Positions 24,188-32,485 of a stretch of DNA of 64,000 bases are shown one piece after another. The notes beneath the pieces were generated by a model that was given only the letters and a program-made list of their open reading frames with translations, did not search any database and was not told the DNA's origin. Position numbers and translations under genes: made by a program. Position 1 is the first letter of the stretch. Every line of letters begins with the position of its first letter. Where the stretch lies: NCBI RefSeq assembly GCF_021603645.1, contig NZ_BQHJ01000007.1, positions 124,001 to 188,000 of the forward strand, in the 5' to 3' direction. The DNA is from Pseudomonas pseudonitroreducens. GTDB lineage: Bacteria > Pseudomonadota > Gammaproteobacteria > Pseudomonadales > Pseudomonadaceae.

Positions 24188-24886
24188 ATGGCAGTCACAT
24201 CGGCGCCCGAGAAATCGGTTTCGCCCATCATCGTCCCCGGCCAACTCACGCTGCGTACCATCCGCGGCAAGAACGGCCCCTTCACGGTCGGACGCCTCGC
24301 CACGCACCTCGGTACGTTCGAGGTCAAGGACCCGGAGCTGGAGCAATACCCCGAAGGCAAGTACGACGGGGAGTTCATCATCAGGTACATCTTCCCGAAG
24401 TCCTACCCGGTCGGTGGCGGCATGCGCTTCGAGATCCGCGCCAGCCTGGACGGAATGACGCTCTACGACATCGACAAACTGAGCCGTGACGAGGCACGCA
24501 GCTTCGCCACCCAGGACCTCGATCCACTTGATGAAGAGTTGGGCGCACAGCCTGCAGTAACACCGGCAACACCGGCCAAGCCCAGCAAAACTTCCAGGCC
24601 CGCCAAGCCAGCACCCGTGCAGGCATCCACGGACCCGCTGGTCGATACCACGCCCTTCGGCGTGGATGCGCCGACGCCCGCTGCGGCAACTGCTCCCGGC
24701 AGTACCGAAGATGGCGACGCCGCGCTGTTCAGCTTGCTCTGGCCGCTGGGCGAGTCCGTGAAACTGGATTCGACCATCGACCGCCGCACCCTGCGCACGC
24801 AGATCGCCCGCCTGGGCGAACTGGGCTACGCGCTGGACTTCAAGACGCAGGAGTGGAGCCGCCAGGCCGAACTGCAACCTGCGTAG
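24188..24886 (+). CDS. DUF3275-family ICE protein, 232 aa
   Basis: The ATG at 24188 follows CAAGGAGAACC. Residues 15-115 form a conserved domain (LTLRTIRGKNGPFTVGRL, GKYDGEFIIRYIFPKSY) of the type called DUF3275. An alanine/proline/threonine linker (120-175) joins it to a short C-terminal helical domain. An OB-like or strand-rich fold is likely. Its place directly after the DUF3577 gene is typical of these ICEs. Function unknown. Confidence 0.75.
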   Translation: MAVTSAPEKSVSPIIVPGQLTLRTIRGKNGPFTVGRLATHLGTFEVKDPELEQYPEGKYDGEFIIRYIFPKSYPVGGGMRFEIRASLDGMTLYDIDKLSRDEARSFATQDLDPLDEELGAQPAVTPATPAKPSKTSRPAKPAPVQASTDPLVDTTPFGVDAPTPAAATAPGSTEDGDAALFSLLWPLGESVKLDSTIDRRTLRTQIARLGELGYALDFKTQEWSRQAELQPA

Positions 24887-24922
24887 TACTGGCATCACAT
24901 CTGCGGTGTGCTTCATCCACCC

Positions 24923-24955
24923 GCCGGGGGTCTTCCCCACGGGAAGGCTTCTGGC
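24923..24955 (+). promoter_or_regulatory. Leader hairpin before the 135-aa gene
   Basis: GCCGG (24923-24927) pairs with CTGGC (24951-24955) and TTCCC with GGGAA inside around CAC. It is followed by a T run and an AGGAGG site. Confidence 0.5.
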
Positions 24956-24978
24956 TCAATTTTTTCAGGAGGCCTCTC

Positions 24979-25386
24979 ATGGGCTGGTATTTCTCACCCC
25001 AATCGCGCTCTGAACTGATCGCGGAGTTGATCGCACCGCAAGAGACCGAGCGCGCCAGCGTCAAGGTCATCGCCCACGCGCTGCGTGGCAACGTCCTCTG
25101 GTCTGTTGTGCAAGTGACGGCCAAGGCCGAAGGCGTACACCGTGATCTCGCACCGGGCCAGTCCCTGTGCACCATCCGCTGCGATCTGCTGGAACGCAGC
25201 GGCGGCCAGTGGGGCTACAAGCCGCTGGACGAATCCATGCACCCGTACTACTACTCGTGCCCGCTGTCCTATCTGAACCTCGCACCGGAGCAGTCCGCCG
25301 AATGGCGTGCAGGCGTTCGCGCCTACCACGTGCGGCGGCGCACATCCAAGGAAGCCACAGCTCCAGCTACGGCGCTGACGGCCTGA
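24979..25386 (+). CDS. ICE protein of unknown function, 135 aa
   Basis: The ATG follows a CAGGAGGCC site. The protein is soluble, beginning MGWYFSPQSRSELIAELI, with a central HALRGNVLWSVVQV segment and a YYYSCPLSYL motif near 95-105. It may belong to the small family I loosely remember as DUF6927. It ends in an alanine/threonine tail. Function unknown. Confidence 0.65.
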   Translation: MGWYFSPQSRSELIAELIAPQETERASVKVIAHALRGNVLWSVVQVTAKAEGVHRDLAPGQSLCTIRCDLLERSGGQWGYKPLDESMHPYYYSCPLSYLNLAPEQSAEWRAGVRAYHVRRRTSKEATAPATALTA

Positions 25387-25413
25387 GTCAGGGACGCTTT
25401 TTTTCCACCCCAA

Positions 25414-25450
25414 GGGGCAGTACTTGCCCCCTGCGGGCGGTGCTGTTCCC
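25414..25450 (+). promoter_or_regulatory. Leader hairpin before the 216-aa gene
   Basis: GGGGCAG (25414-25420) pairs with CTGTTCCC (25443-25450) with one bulge, and GCCC/GGGC nests inside. A T run (25398-25405) upstream suggests the preceding transcript ends here. Confidence 0.5.
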
Positions 25451-25470
25451 GTTCATCCGAGGACACCACC

Positions 25471-26121
25471 ATGCCCGCAAACACTTCTTCCACCACGCTG
25501 TACCGCATCGACGAATGCCCGGAAGTGATGGCCGACGCTTGCGTCGGCGATGACCAGGGCAACCTGATCTTCCTGTCGATCTGGGCGCGGGACACCGCCG
25601 TCCAGCAGTTCCTGGCTCGCCTGACCCTCGGGCGCGACGAGCAGGGGCTGGAGCAGTTCCATGTCATCACCGACCAGGGTGGCAGCGTCCCGGTGTTCGT
25701 CGGCAACGTCGATCGCCTGGAAAAGCGCATGACCCGCGCCTACCGGCGAACGCTGTTCGGTTCGCTGTCCAACGTGTGGCTGTTCGATCGGCGCTGCGTC
25801 AAGCCCGACAAGGCCAACGCCAGCGCACTGGCATTGCTGCCCCGCGATAGCGACCACCGGCTTGACCGCTTGTGGCCGTTGGTGCAGGACACCTGCCCAC
25901 TGCCGTTGCTCGACCACTGGCGCGAAACCGTGCTGGAACTGCTGCAAAGCCGCGAGATGCTAACCCGCCTGCCATTCGCCCTCGGGCCTTTGGTGGGCCA
26001 TCGGCTCGCCATCGACGTGCCGGCGCTGACCCAGGCGCTCGGCTCGCTGATCCGCAGTGACGTGCTCACCGCCTATCCCTATCCGGCCAGGATTTGGACG
26101 CCGGAAACGGTAACGGCTTGA
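25471..26121 (+). CDS. ICE protein of unknown function, 216 aa
   Basis: This is a soluble protein with an N-terminal strand-rich half (LYRIDECPEVMADACVGDDQGNLIFLSIW) and a helical second half. A conserved-looking LPFALGPLVGHRLAIDVPAL segment lies near residues 165-185. It is preceded by a leader hairpin and stands 64 bases before the methyltransferase gene. Not recognised as a named family. Confidence 0.65.
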   Translation: MPANTSSTTLYRIDECPEVMADACVGDDQGNLIFLSIWARDTAVQQFLARLTLGRDEQGLEQFHVITDQGGSVPVFVGNVDRLEKRMTRAYRRTLFGSLSNVWLFDRRCVKPDKANASALALLPRDSDHRLDRLWPLVQDTCPLPLLDHWRETVLELLQSREMLTRLPFALGPLVGHRLAIDVPALTQALGSLIRSDVLTAYPYPARIWTPETVTA

Positions 26122-26132
26122 CCCACCTGCGC

Positions 26133-26152
26133 AGGCACGCCAAGGCGCGCCT
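26133..26152 (+). promoter_or_regulatory. Leader hairpin before the methyltransferase gene
   Basis: AGGC (26133-26136) pairs with GCCT (26149-26152) and CGCC with GGCG inside around AA. A weaker member of the leader family. Confidence 0.4.
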
Positions 26153-26185
26153 TCTCTATTCATCCCCGCCAACCAGGAGACTTCC

Positions 26186-27307
26186 ATGGCTCTCATGTTC
26201 CCGCGGCTTGCCCGCAACTTCGTGAAGAACGGGTACTTCCCAACCGATGAACCGACGCTCGAAAGAGCCCTCAATGCACTGATGCCCAGTGCGCCTGAAT
26301 CCAATGGGCCGATGTGCATCCTCGATCCCTGCGCCGGCGAAGGCGTGGCGATTGCCGAAGCTGCTCATGCCCTCGGGCGCGAGCAGGCCAGGGCGTTCGC
26401 CGTCGAGTTCGACGCAGAGCGGGCGCGCCATGCCCGCGGCCTGGTCGATCACTGCCTGCACGCGGATCTGATGGACACGATGATCTCCAAGCAGTCCTTT
26501 GGGCTGCTCTGGCTCAATCCGCCATATGGCGACCTGTCCAAGGACGTCAACGGCAACATTGGCTATCAGGGTCAGGGCCGTGCCCGCCTCGAAAAGCTGT
26601 TCTACCAGCGCACGCTGCCCCTGCTGCAGTACGGCGGCGTGCTGGTCTTCATCATCCCCGGCTACGTGCTCGACGCCGAGCTGGTCGGCTGGCTGACGCG
26701 CCACTACACCGACCTGCGGATCTACCGAGCGGTGGAAACGCAGTTCAAGCAGGTGGTGATCTTCGGTCGGCGGGTGCGCCAGCGTGAGCAGGCACCCGAT
26801 GGCGTCAAAGCCGTGCGCAATCTGCTGCTGCAGGTTGGGCTTGGCGAAGTCGAAGCCGAGGAGCTGCCGGGCGAATGGCCGTTCCTGCCGTACATCGTCC
26901 CAGCCAGTCCGGCGGAGCCGGGGCATTTCTTCCGCGTGACGATGGAGCCGGAGCAGTTCGCCGATGAGGTTGGCAGACTGCAAGGCCTCTGGCCGTCGCG
27001 GGATACGCAGTTGGGGGCCGCGCAGCAGACGCTGCGTCCACCGGCGCGGGCCTTGTCCCACTGGCATCTCGCCCTGGCCCTGGCTGCGGGTGCGATCTCG
27101 GGAGTCGTGCAATCCAAGACGGGGCGCGTACTCGTCGTCAAAGGTGACACCCACAAGGACAAGACGCTCCAGCGGGAATTCACCGAACGCGAAGACGGCT
27201 CGATTGCCGAGACGCGCATCCTCACCGACAAGTTCGTTCCCGTCATCCGAGCCTGGGACATGACGCCGGGTTCCGCCACGCGGGGCGAGGTGTTGACCAT
27301 TCGCTGA
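26186..27307 (+). CDS. Class I SAM-dependent methyltransferase-like ICE protein
   Basis: This 373-aa protein has an LDPCAGEGVAIAEAA motif I at about 44-58 and an LNPPYGDLSKD motif IV at about 112-122, the NPPY signature of N6-adenine or glutamine-N5 methyltransferases. The remainder (190-373) is a separate domain of the DUF6094 type, if memory serves. It should bind S-adenosylmethionine and modify DNA or protein. It lies in the same transcription direction as the SNF2-like helicase 0.9 kb downstream, a recurrent pairing in these ICEs. Confidence 0.82.
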   Translation: MALMFPRLARNFVKNGYFPTDEPTLERALNALMPSAPESNGPMCILDPCAGEGVAIAEAAHALGREQARAFAVEFDAERARHARGLVDHCLHADLMDTMISKQSFGLLWLNPPYGDLSKDVNGNIGYQGQGRARLEKLFYQRTLPLLQYGGVLVFIIPGYVLDAELVGWLTRHYTDLRIYRAVETQFKQVVIFGRRVRQREQAPDGVKAVRNLLLQVGLGEVEAEELPGEWPFLPYIVPASPAEPGHFFRVTMEPEQFADEVGRLQGLWPSRDTQLGAAQQTLRPPARALSHWHLALALAAGAISGVVQSKTGRVLVVKGDTHKDKTLQREFTEREDGSIAETRILTDKFVPVIRAWDMTPGSATRGEVLTIR

Positions 27308-27323
27308 TCGTTTCTCCACCGCC

Positions 27324-27388
27324 GACGGTTCGCCGTCGAGTTTTCCACCCACCGGGGTCCAGTCGCCCCGATGGGGTGCCGTGGCCCC
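27324..27388 (+). promoter_or_regulatory. UUCG hairpin plus two-tier leader before the frameshifted gene
   Basis: GACGG, TTCG, CCGTC (27324-27337) then GTTTT could end the methyltransferase transcript. A second stem, GGGGTC/GGCCCC (27354-27388) with CCCC/GGGG inside, forms the leader. The same pair of hairpins recurs at 28144-28209 with compensating changes. Confidence 0.6.
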
Positions 27389-27410
27389 TCCATATCCAGG
27401 AGCCTTCCCA

Positions 27411-27720
27411 TGGCAGCCCAAGCACTCTCCATCAGCCAGCCCCCGAGCCTGCGCTTCTCGCCCGGCCAGGTGGTCATGACCTGCGGCGTCGATGACCTGG
27501 TCCAACAGGCCAATTCAACCCGATTCCCTACCTGCGTCGCCACCTCGGCGGCGATTGGGGCGACCTCGACGACAGCGACAGGCGGCAGAACGATGCCGCG
27601 CTGAAGTCCGGTGAGGATCGTCTGTTCTCTTCCTACCAGGTCGCACCCGGCCTGAAGCTCTGGATCATCACCGAATGGGATCGCAGCCTCACCACGTTGC
27701 TGTTGCCCAGCGAGTACTGA
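27411..27720 (+). pseudogene. Frameshifted paralogue of the downstream 101-aa gene
   Basis: The ATG at 27411 starts a frame that ends early, but after about base 27508 the +1 frame continues with NPIPYLRRHLGGDWGDL... to LLLPSEY and a stop at 27720. That is very like the 101-aa neighbour (RHMRGDWGDV... to IVLPSEY). Adding one G to the GG at 27508-27509 restores a single frame of about 103 aa. This is a one-base deletion or a sequencing error. Function unknown. Confidence 0.8.
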
Positions 27721-27733
27721 TCTTCTCCAACGC

Positions 27734-27769
27734 GGGGCCACCGACACCCCGCAAGGGTGCTGTAGCCCC
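27734..27769 (+). promoter_or_regulatory. Leader hairpin before the 101-aa gene
   Basis: GGGGC (27734-27738) pairs with GCCCC (27765-27769), and CACCC/GGGTG nests inside. The two-tier layout is again conserved. Confidence 0.5.
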
Positions 27770-27789
27770 TTCACTCCGAAGGAAACCAC

Positions 27790-28095
27790 ATGACATCCGA
27801 CCAACATGACAAGCACCGCCGCAAACGGCTGTTCGAAATCGGTGCACTGGAGTTCAGCGAAGGCGTCGAACGCCTGATGAACGAAGGCCGGCTCGATCCC
27901 ATGCCGCTTTTCGAACGCCACATGCGTGGCGACTGGGGCGACGTCGCGGACTACCAATGGCAGCAGAACAACGCTGCGTTGGAGTCTGGCGAACGCCTCG
28001 ATTCGTTTTACGTCGTCACCCGTGACCTGAGCATCCGCATCTTCACCGAAGCAGATCGCAGAGCGACCCGCATCGTGCTGCCGTCCGAGTACTGA
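27790..28095 (+). CDS. Small ICE protein of unknown function, 101 aa
   Basis: The protein begins with a charged helical segment. Its second half, RGDWGDVADYQWQQNNAALESG, then an aromatic LDSFYVV and the LPSEY end, is shared with the broken gene just upstream, so the pair is a tandem duplication. The fold looks compact and strand-rich, but I do not recognise a characterised family. A CGAAGGAAACC site precedes the ATG. Confidence 0.65.
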   Translation: MTSDQHDKHRRKRLFEIGALEFSEGVERLMNEGRLDPMPLFERHMRGDWGDVADYQWQQNNAALESGERLDSFYVVTRDLSIRIFTEADRRATRIVLPSEY

Positions 28096-28143
28096 CCGCG
28101 AGTTGTCACCGCAGGCCACGAGCGCCTGCACTGTCCAACCACT

Positions 28144-28209
28144 GACGGTTCGCCGTCTCTCTACCCACCACGGGGCATGCCATCGCCCCGCTGGGGTGGT
28201 GCATGTCCC
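28144..28209 (+). promoter_or_regulatory. UUCG hairpin plus two-tier leader before the helicase
   Basis: GACGG, TTCG, CCGTC (28144-28157), then GGGGCATG (28172-28179) pairing with CATGTCCC (28202-28209) and CCCC/GGGG inside. Compared with 27324-27388 the outer stem differs in sequence but pairs equally well. Confidence 0.6.
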
Positions 28210-28230
28210 ATTTTTCTTTGGAGCATCACC

Positions 28231-30510
28231 ATGTCCGTTGATCTCGACACCACCGCTAACGATGCAGAGCCCGTACAGGGCGAACTGCTCGAAGTGGAAT
28301 CCAACCCTCTCACCCTGAGCCTTCAGGATTTTGTCGGCGAGTTCGGCGACGAACTGCTCGACTCTCTCAACCGCGCCAACCCGCCGGTCTATACCGGCCA
28401 AGCGCAAGCACAGCGGCAACTCGTCGTCGCCAGCCTCAAGCGCAAGTTGTTCCAGGCCCAGGCCGAAGTTGTCCATGCCGCCGCCGAGCTGTTGGTCGAT
28501 CAAGGCGAGCGCGCTGCGATCGTCAATGGCGAAATGGGTTGCGGCAAGACGACCGTCGGCATCGCCACGGCCGCCGTGCTCAACGCCGAAGGCTACCGCC
28601 GCACCCTGGTGCTTTCGCCTCCCCACTTGGTCTACAAGTGGCGGCGCGAGATCCAGGAGACGGTGGCTGGTGCCAAGGTCTGGGTGCTCAATGGCCCGGA
28701 CACGCTAGTCAAGCTCATCAAGCTGCGCGAGCAGTTGGGTGTGCAGCCCACGGGCCAGGAGTTTTTCATCCTGGGCCGCGTCAGGATGCGGATGGGGTTC
28801 CATTGGAAGCCGGTCTTCACCCAGCGGCGCACCCGCCACGGCGACGTGGCGGCCTGCCCGGACTGCGGCACGCTCATCACCGACCTCGACGGCGAGCCGG
28901 TCAACCCGATCGGGCTCGAAGCCGAGGAGTCCCGCAGGAAGTGCAGCCACTGCGCCGCGCCCCTGTGGACGCTGATCCGCCCGCGCAGCCTGTCCGGCAG
29001 CGACCAGTCCTCGGTCGTCCTCAAAGCCTTGAAGCGCATCCCGACCATCGGGGAAGTCACCGCGCAGAAGTTGATGCAGAAGTTCGGTGACGGCTTCCTG
29101 GCCTCGATGCTGGGTGACAACATCCATGAGTTCATCAACCTCATGGATGGCAACGGCGAGCTGGTGTTTTCCGACCGTCAGGCCACGCGCATGGAACGTG
29201 CGATGGCCAACATGGAGTTTGGCTTTGGCGAGGGCGGCTACCAACCGTCCGAATTCATCAAACGCTACCTGCCGCAAGGCACGTTCGACCTGCTCATCGC
29301 CGACGAGGCGCACGAGTACAAGAACGGTGGCAGTGCCCAGGGCCAGGCCATGGGCGTGCTGGCGGCGAAGGCTCGCAAGACCTTGCTGCTGACCGGCACG
29401 CTAATGGGCGGCTACGGCGATGATCTGTTCTACCTGCTGTTCCGGGCACTGCCAGGACGGATGATCGAAGACGGCTACCGCCCGACCACGAGCGGCAGCA
29501 TGACCTCGGCTGCGATGGCGTTCATGCGCGATCACGGCGTCCTCAAGGACATCTACTCCGAGAGCGCCGGCACGGCGCACAAGACGGCCAAGGGCACCAA
29601 GGTATCGGTGCGCACCGTCAAGGCTCCCGGCTTCGGCCCGAAAGGCGTCTTGCGCTGCATCCTGCCGTTCACGATCTTTCTCAAGCTCAAGGACATCGGT
29701 GGCAACGTCCTGCCGCCGTATGACGAGGAGTTTCGTGAAGTCCAGATGGACGTGGCGCAAGCTGCGGCCTACCGCGATTTGGCGGGTCGGCTGACCGCAG
29801 AGCTGAAACAGGCTCTGGCGCGACGCGATACGACCTTGCTGGGGGTGGTGCTCAACGTGCTGCTGGCCTGGCCGGATTGCTGCTTCCGGTCGGAGACCGT
29901 GGTGCATCCGCGCACGCGCAACACCTTGGCGTTTGTCCCGGCTCAGTTCAATGAGTTCGAGATCAGCCCCAAGGAGCGCGAGCTGATCGACATCTGCAAA
30001 GCGGAGAAGGAACAGGGGAGCAAGGTTCTGGCCTACACGGTCTATACCGGAACGCGCGACACCACGTCACGCCTGAAGGGGCTGCTGGAGCAGGAAGGAT
30101 TCAAGGTGGCGGTACTGCGCGCAAGCGTGGATGCCAGCCGCCGCGAGGACTGGATCGCCGAGCAACTGGACCGGGGCATCGACGTGCTCGTCACCAATCC
30201 CGAGCTGGTCAAGACGGGGCTGGACCTGCTGGAGTTCCCGACGATTGTGTTCATGCAAAGTGGCTACAACGTGTACTCGCTCCAACAGGCAGCACGCCGC
30301 TCCTGGCGCATTGGGCAGAAACAGCCCGTGCGCGTGATCTACCTCGGCTACGCCGGTTCCTCGCAGATGACCTGCCTGGAACTGATGGCCAAGAAGATCA
30401 TGGTCTCGCAGTCCACCTCGGGCGATGTGCCCGAATCGGGGCTGGATGTTCTGAACCAGGACGGTGATTCCGTCGAGGTCGCACTGGCTCGGCAGTTGGT
30501 CGCTACCTAA
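28231..30510 (+). CDS. SNF2-like superfamily 2 helicase/ATPase of the ICE
   Basis: This 759-aa protein has Walker A GEMGCGKTTVGIA near 105, the DEAH box (IADEAHEYKNGG) near 360, motif III LLLTGTLMGG near 388, and motif V-VI segments (VLVTNPELVKTGLDLLEF, QQAARRSWRIGQKQPV) near 655-705. Between the motor lobes' first motifs are two CxxC pairs (about 208-250), likely a zinc ribbon, and a helix-hairpin-helix-like IPTIGEVTAQKLMQKFG near 275. It probably moves on or remodels DNA. It is the last gene before the Gabija cassette. Confidence 0.9.
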   Translation: MSVDLDTTANDAEPVQGELLEVESNPLTLSLQDFVGEFGDELLDSLNRANPPVYTGQAQAQRQLVVASLKRKLFQAQAEVVHAAAELLVDQGERAAIVNGEMGCGKTTVGIATAAVLNAEGYRRTLVLSPPHLVYKWRREIQETVAGAKVWVLNGPDTLVKLIKLREQLGVQPTGQEFFILGRVRMRMGFHWKPVFTQRRTRHGDVAACPDCGTLITDLDGEPVNPIGLEAEESRRKCSHCAAPLWTLIRPRSLSGSDQSSVVLKALKRIPTIGEVTAQKLMQKFGDGFLASMLGDNIHEFINLMDGNGELVFSDRQATRMERAMANMEFGFGEGGYQPSEFIKRYLPQGTFDLLIADEAHEYKNGGSAQGQAMGVLAAKARKTLLLTGTLMGGYGDDLFYLLFRALPGRMIEDGYRPTTSGSMTSAAMAFMRDHGVLKDIYSESAGTAHKTAKGTKVSVRTVKAPGFGPKGVLRCILPFTIFLKLKDIGGNVLPPYDEEFREVQMDVAQAAAYRDLAGRLTAELKQALARRDTTLLGVVLNVLLAWPDCCFRSETVVHPRTRNTLAFVPAQFNEFEISPKERELIDICKAEKEQGSKVLAYTVYTGTRDTTSRLKGLLEQEGFKVAVLRASVDASRREDWIAEQLDRGIDVLVTNPELVKTGLDLLEFPTIVFMQSGYNVYSLQQAARRSWRIGQKQPVRVIYLGYAGSSQMTCLELMAKKIMVSQSTSGDVPESGLDVLNQDGDSVEVALARQLVAT

Positions 30511-30523
30511 TTTCCACGCCATC

Positions 30524-30549
30524 GCCGGCCTAGCGCCGCCGGCTTTCTG
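30524..30549 (+). terminator. Terminator after the helicase gene
   Basis: GCCGGC (30524-30529) pairs with GCCGGC (30538-30543), followed by TTTCTGTT. It starts 14 bases past the stop. Confidence 0.65.
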
Positions 30550-30562
30550 TTCTTCCCACCTT

Positions 30563-30599
30563 GCAGCCACGTCCCGCAGTCTCCGCAGGACGTGGCTGC
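30563..30599 (+). repeat. 12-bp inverted repeat at the left edge of the Gabija cassette
   Basis: GCAGCCACGTCC (30563-30574) pairs perfectly with GGACGTGGCTGC (30588-30599) around a 13-base loop. It is either a second terminator or a relic of the insertion boundary. Confidence 0.6.
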
Positions 30600-30682
30600 G
30601 TCCTTTCAGATTCAGTGTGGACTCTCTTTGGAGAAACGATTGGTTACTGGCTAAACTCACATGAGCAGAATCGGGGGAGCCA

Positions 30683-32485
30683 ATGCAGATTGCAAAAGTC
30701 AAGGTCGAAAAGTTTCGTGGGATTGAATCCGGCATCGTGACGCTGTCAGGCCACAGCGTATTTCTCGGTGACAACAACGTCGGGAAGTCAACGCTGCTGG
30801 AGGCCATAGATCTCGTCCTCGGCCCGGAACGGCTCTCCCGAAGACCCGTCATCGACGAGCACGACTTCCACGCCGGGCGCTACCTGGATGAAGAGGGAGA
30901 TCCGGTTCTCATTCGGATTGAAGTTATCGTCAGTGACCTGTCCGCCGAGCAGCAGCGACACTTTCGTGACCACATCGAGTGGTGGTCCGCCACGGAAAAG
31001 ACGCTACTCGTAGGCCCGCCCCCGGAAGGCACGGATGCGTCAGACGTGTCGGCCGCGCTGCGGGTGTTTTTCGAGGGTCGCTACGACAAGGAAGAAGACG
31101 ACTTCACGGGCAATACTTTCTTCGCGACCCCAGTGCTAGCTGAAGGTACTCACCCAACTTTCAAAACGACCGACAAGCGCAAGTGCGGCTTCCTGTACCT
31201 CCGGACGCTGAGGACAGGGGCGCGGGCATTGAGCCTGGAGCGCGGGTCGTTGCTTGATGTCATCCTCAGGCTTCAAGACAAGCGCGTGACGATGTGGGAA
31301 GACCTGCTGAACGAGTTGCGCAAACTCCCCGTGGCCGATAAGCCGGAACTCGGCATCGCCCCGCTCTTGAAGGACGTCCAGGACGCTGTTCGCCGATTCG
31401 TTCCTTCTGACTGGGCAGAGGAACCTCACATGCGCGTGTCGGATCTCACTAGAGAGGCCCTGCGCAAGGATTTGACCGTTTTCATGGGCACCGGCGCGAA
31501 GCGTCCGGACGGCAGCACCTATTGCGCGCCATATCACCATCAGGGCACCGGCACGATCAATACACTGGTGCTGGCGCTGCTATCCATCATCGCGGGCCTG
31601 AAGCAGAACGTCATCTTCGCGATGGAGGAGCCCGAGATCGCCCTTCCGCCACATACCCAGAAGCGCATCGTTAACAGCGTGCGCGAGACGTCGGCACAGG
31701 CGCTTTTCACGTCGCACTCGCCCTATGTGCTCGAAGAATTCGCGCCGTCCGAGATGCATGTGCTGCGGCGTGACGGGGGCAAGCTTTCTGCGATGCTGGC
31801 GACATACCCACCAGCGGTCAAGCCCAAGGCATACAAGGCAGAGTTCAGGGCCCGCTTCTGTGAAGCGCTGCTTGCCCGATATGTACTTGTTGTCGAAGGT
31901 CGAACGGAGTTCGATGCGATACCTGCAGCGGCGCGCCGGCTTAACGACTTGAACCCCACAGAATACAAGACGCTTGAGGCCCTGGGGGTGGCCGTCATCG
32001 ATGCGCAAACCGATGCGCAGGTTGCGCCTCTCGGCAAGTTCTTTAGAGACTTGGGCAAGACGGTCTTTGCTGTGTTCGACAAGCAGGAACCAGCCGCTTC
32101 CGCTGCCATCAAGGCCGCCGTGCACCACTCATTTGAATCTGCCGAGAAAGGTTTCGAGAACGTAGTGCTGCACCACACCGCGGAGGCAGCCCTTCGTCGA
32201 TATGCGCTCAGCCTCGTCGCGGAGAACGCGTGGCCGAACCATCTGATCGCCAAAACTCCTAACGCCGCCCAGACCGTGGAGCAAATTCGCGACGCATTGC
32301 GGCAATTCTTTGGCTGGGCCAAGGGAAGCGGCGATGCCGGCGACTTGCTCGGGTGCTGCACCGAGGCGGAGATGCCGCAGTATGTCCGGGACACGCTGCG
32401 GGTGATCCACATCACCGTCGAACCTCCGCCGCTGCCACCCGTGCCGTCAGCGGCGGCAGCACCGTTCGATGACGAAGAGTTATGA
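30683..32485 (+). CDS. gajA: GajA-like OLD-family ATPase/TOPRIM nuclease (Gabija)
   Basis: This 600-aa protein has the two-part OLD layout. The ABC-type ATPase half has Walker A GDNNVGKSTLLEAI at 29-42, an FAMEEPEIALPP Walker B near 310 and a switch histidine in TSHSPYV near 343. The TOPRIM half has VVEGRTEFD near 403 and a DAQTDAQ acidic segment near 440. In Gabija systems GajA is a nucleotide-regulated DNA nickase/nuclease that acts with GajB against phage. It overlaps gajB by 4 bases, the usual order. Length fits GajA (about 580 aa). Class 2 OLD pairs with a UvrD helicase are the same thing. Confidence 0.88.
   Translation: MQIAKVKVEKFRGIESGIVTLSGHSVFLGDNNVGKSTLLEAIDLVLGPERLSRRPVIDEHDFHAGRYLDEEGDPVLIRIEVIVSDLSAEQQRHFRDHIEWWSATEKTLLVGPPPEGTDASDVSAALRVFFEGRYDKEEDDFTGNTFFATPVLAEGTHPTFKTTDKRKCGFLYLRTLRTGARALSLERGSLLDVILRLQDKRVTMWEDLLNELRKLPVADKPELGIAPLLKDVQDAVRRFVPSDWAEEPHMRVSDLTREALRKDLTVFMGTGAKRPDGSTYCAPYHHQGTGTINTLVLALLSIIAGLKQNVIFAMEEPEIALPPHTQKRIVNSVRETSAQALFTSHSPYVLEEFAPSEMHVLRRDGGKLSAMLATYPPAVKPKAYKAEFRARFCEALLARYVLVVEGRTEFDAIPAAARRLNDLNPTEYKTLEALGVAVIDAQTDAQVAPLGKFFRDLGKTVFAVFDKQEPAASAAIKAAVHHSFESAEKGFENVVLHHTAEAALRRYALSLVAENAWPNHLIAKTPNAAQTVEQIRDALRQFFGWAKGSGDAGDLLGCCTEAEMPQYVRDTLRVIHITVEPPPLPPVPSAAAAPFDDEEL

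Noticed and set aside
26722-28626. 634-codon leftward frame across the methyltransferase and helicase start
   Set aside because: It covers several genes and their leader hairpins on the other strand and has no motif; a shadow frame.
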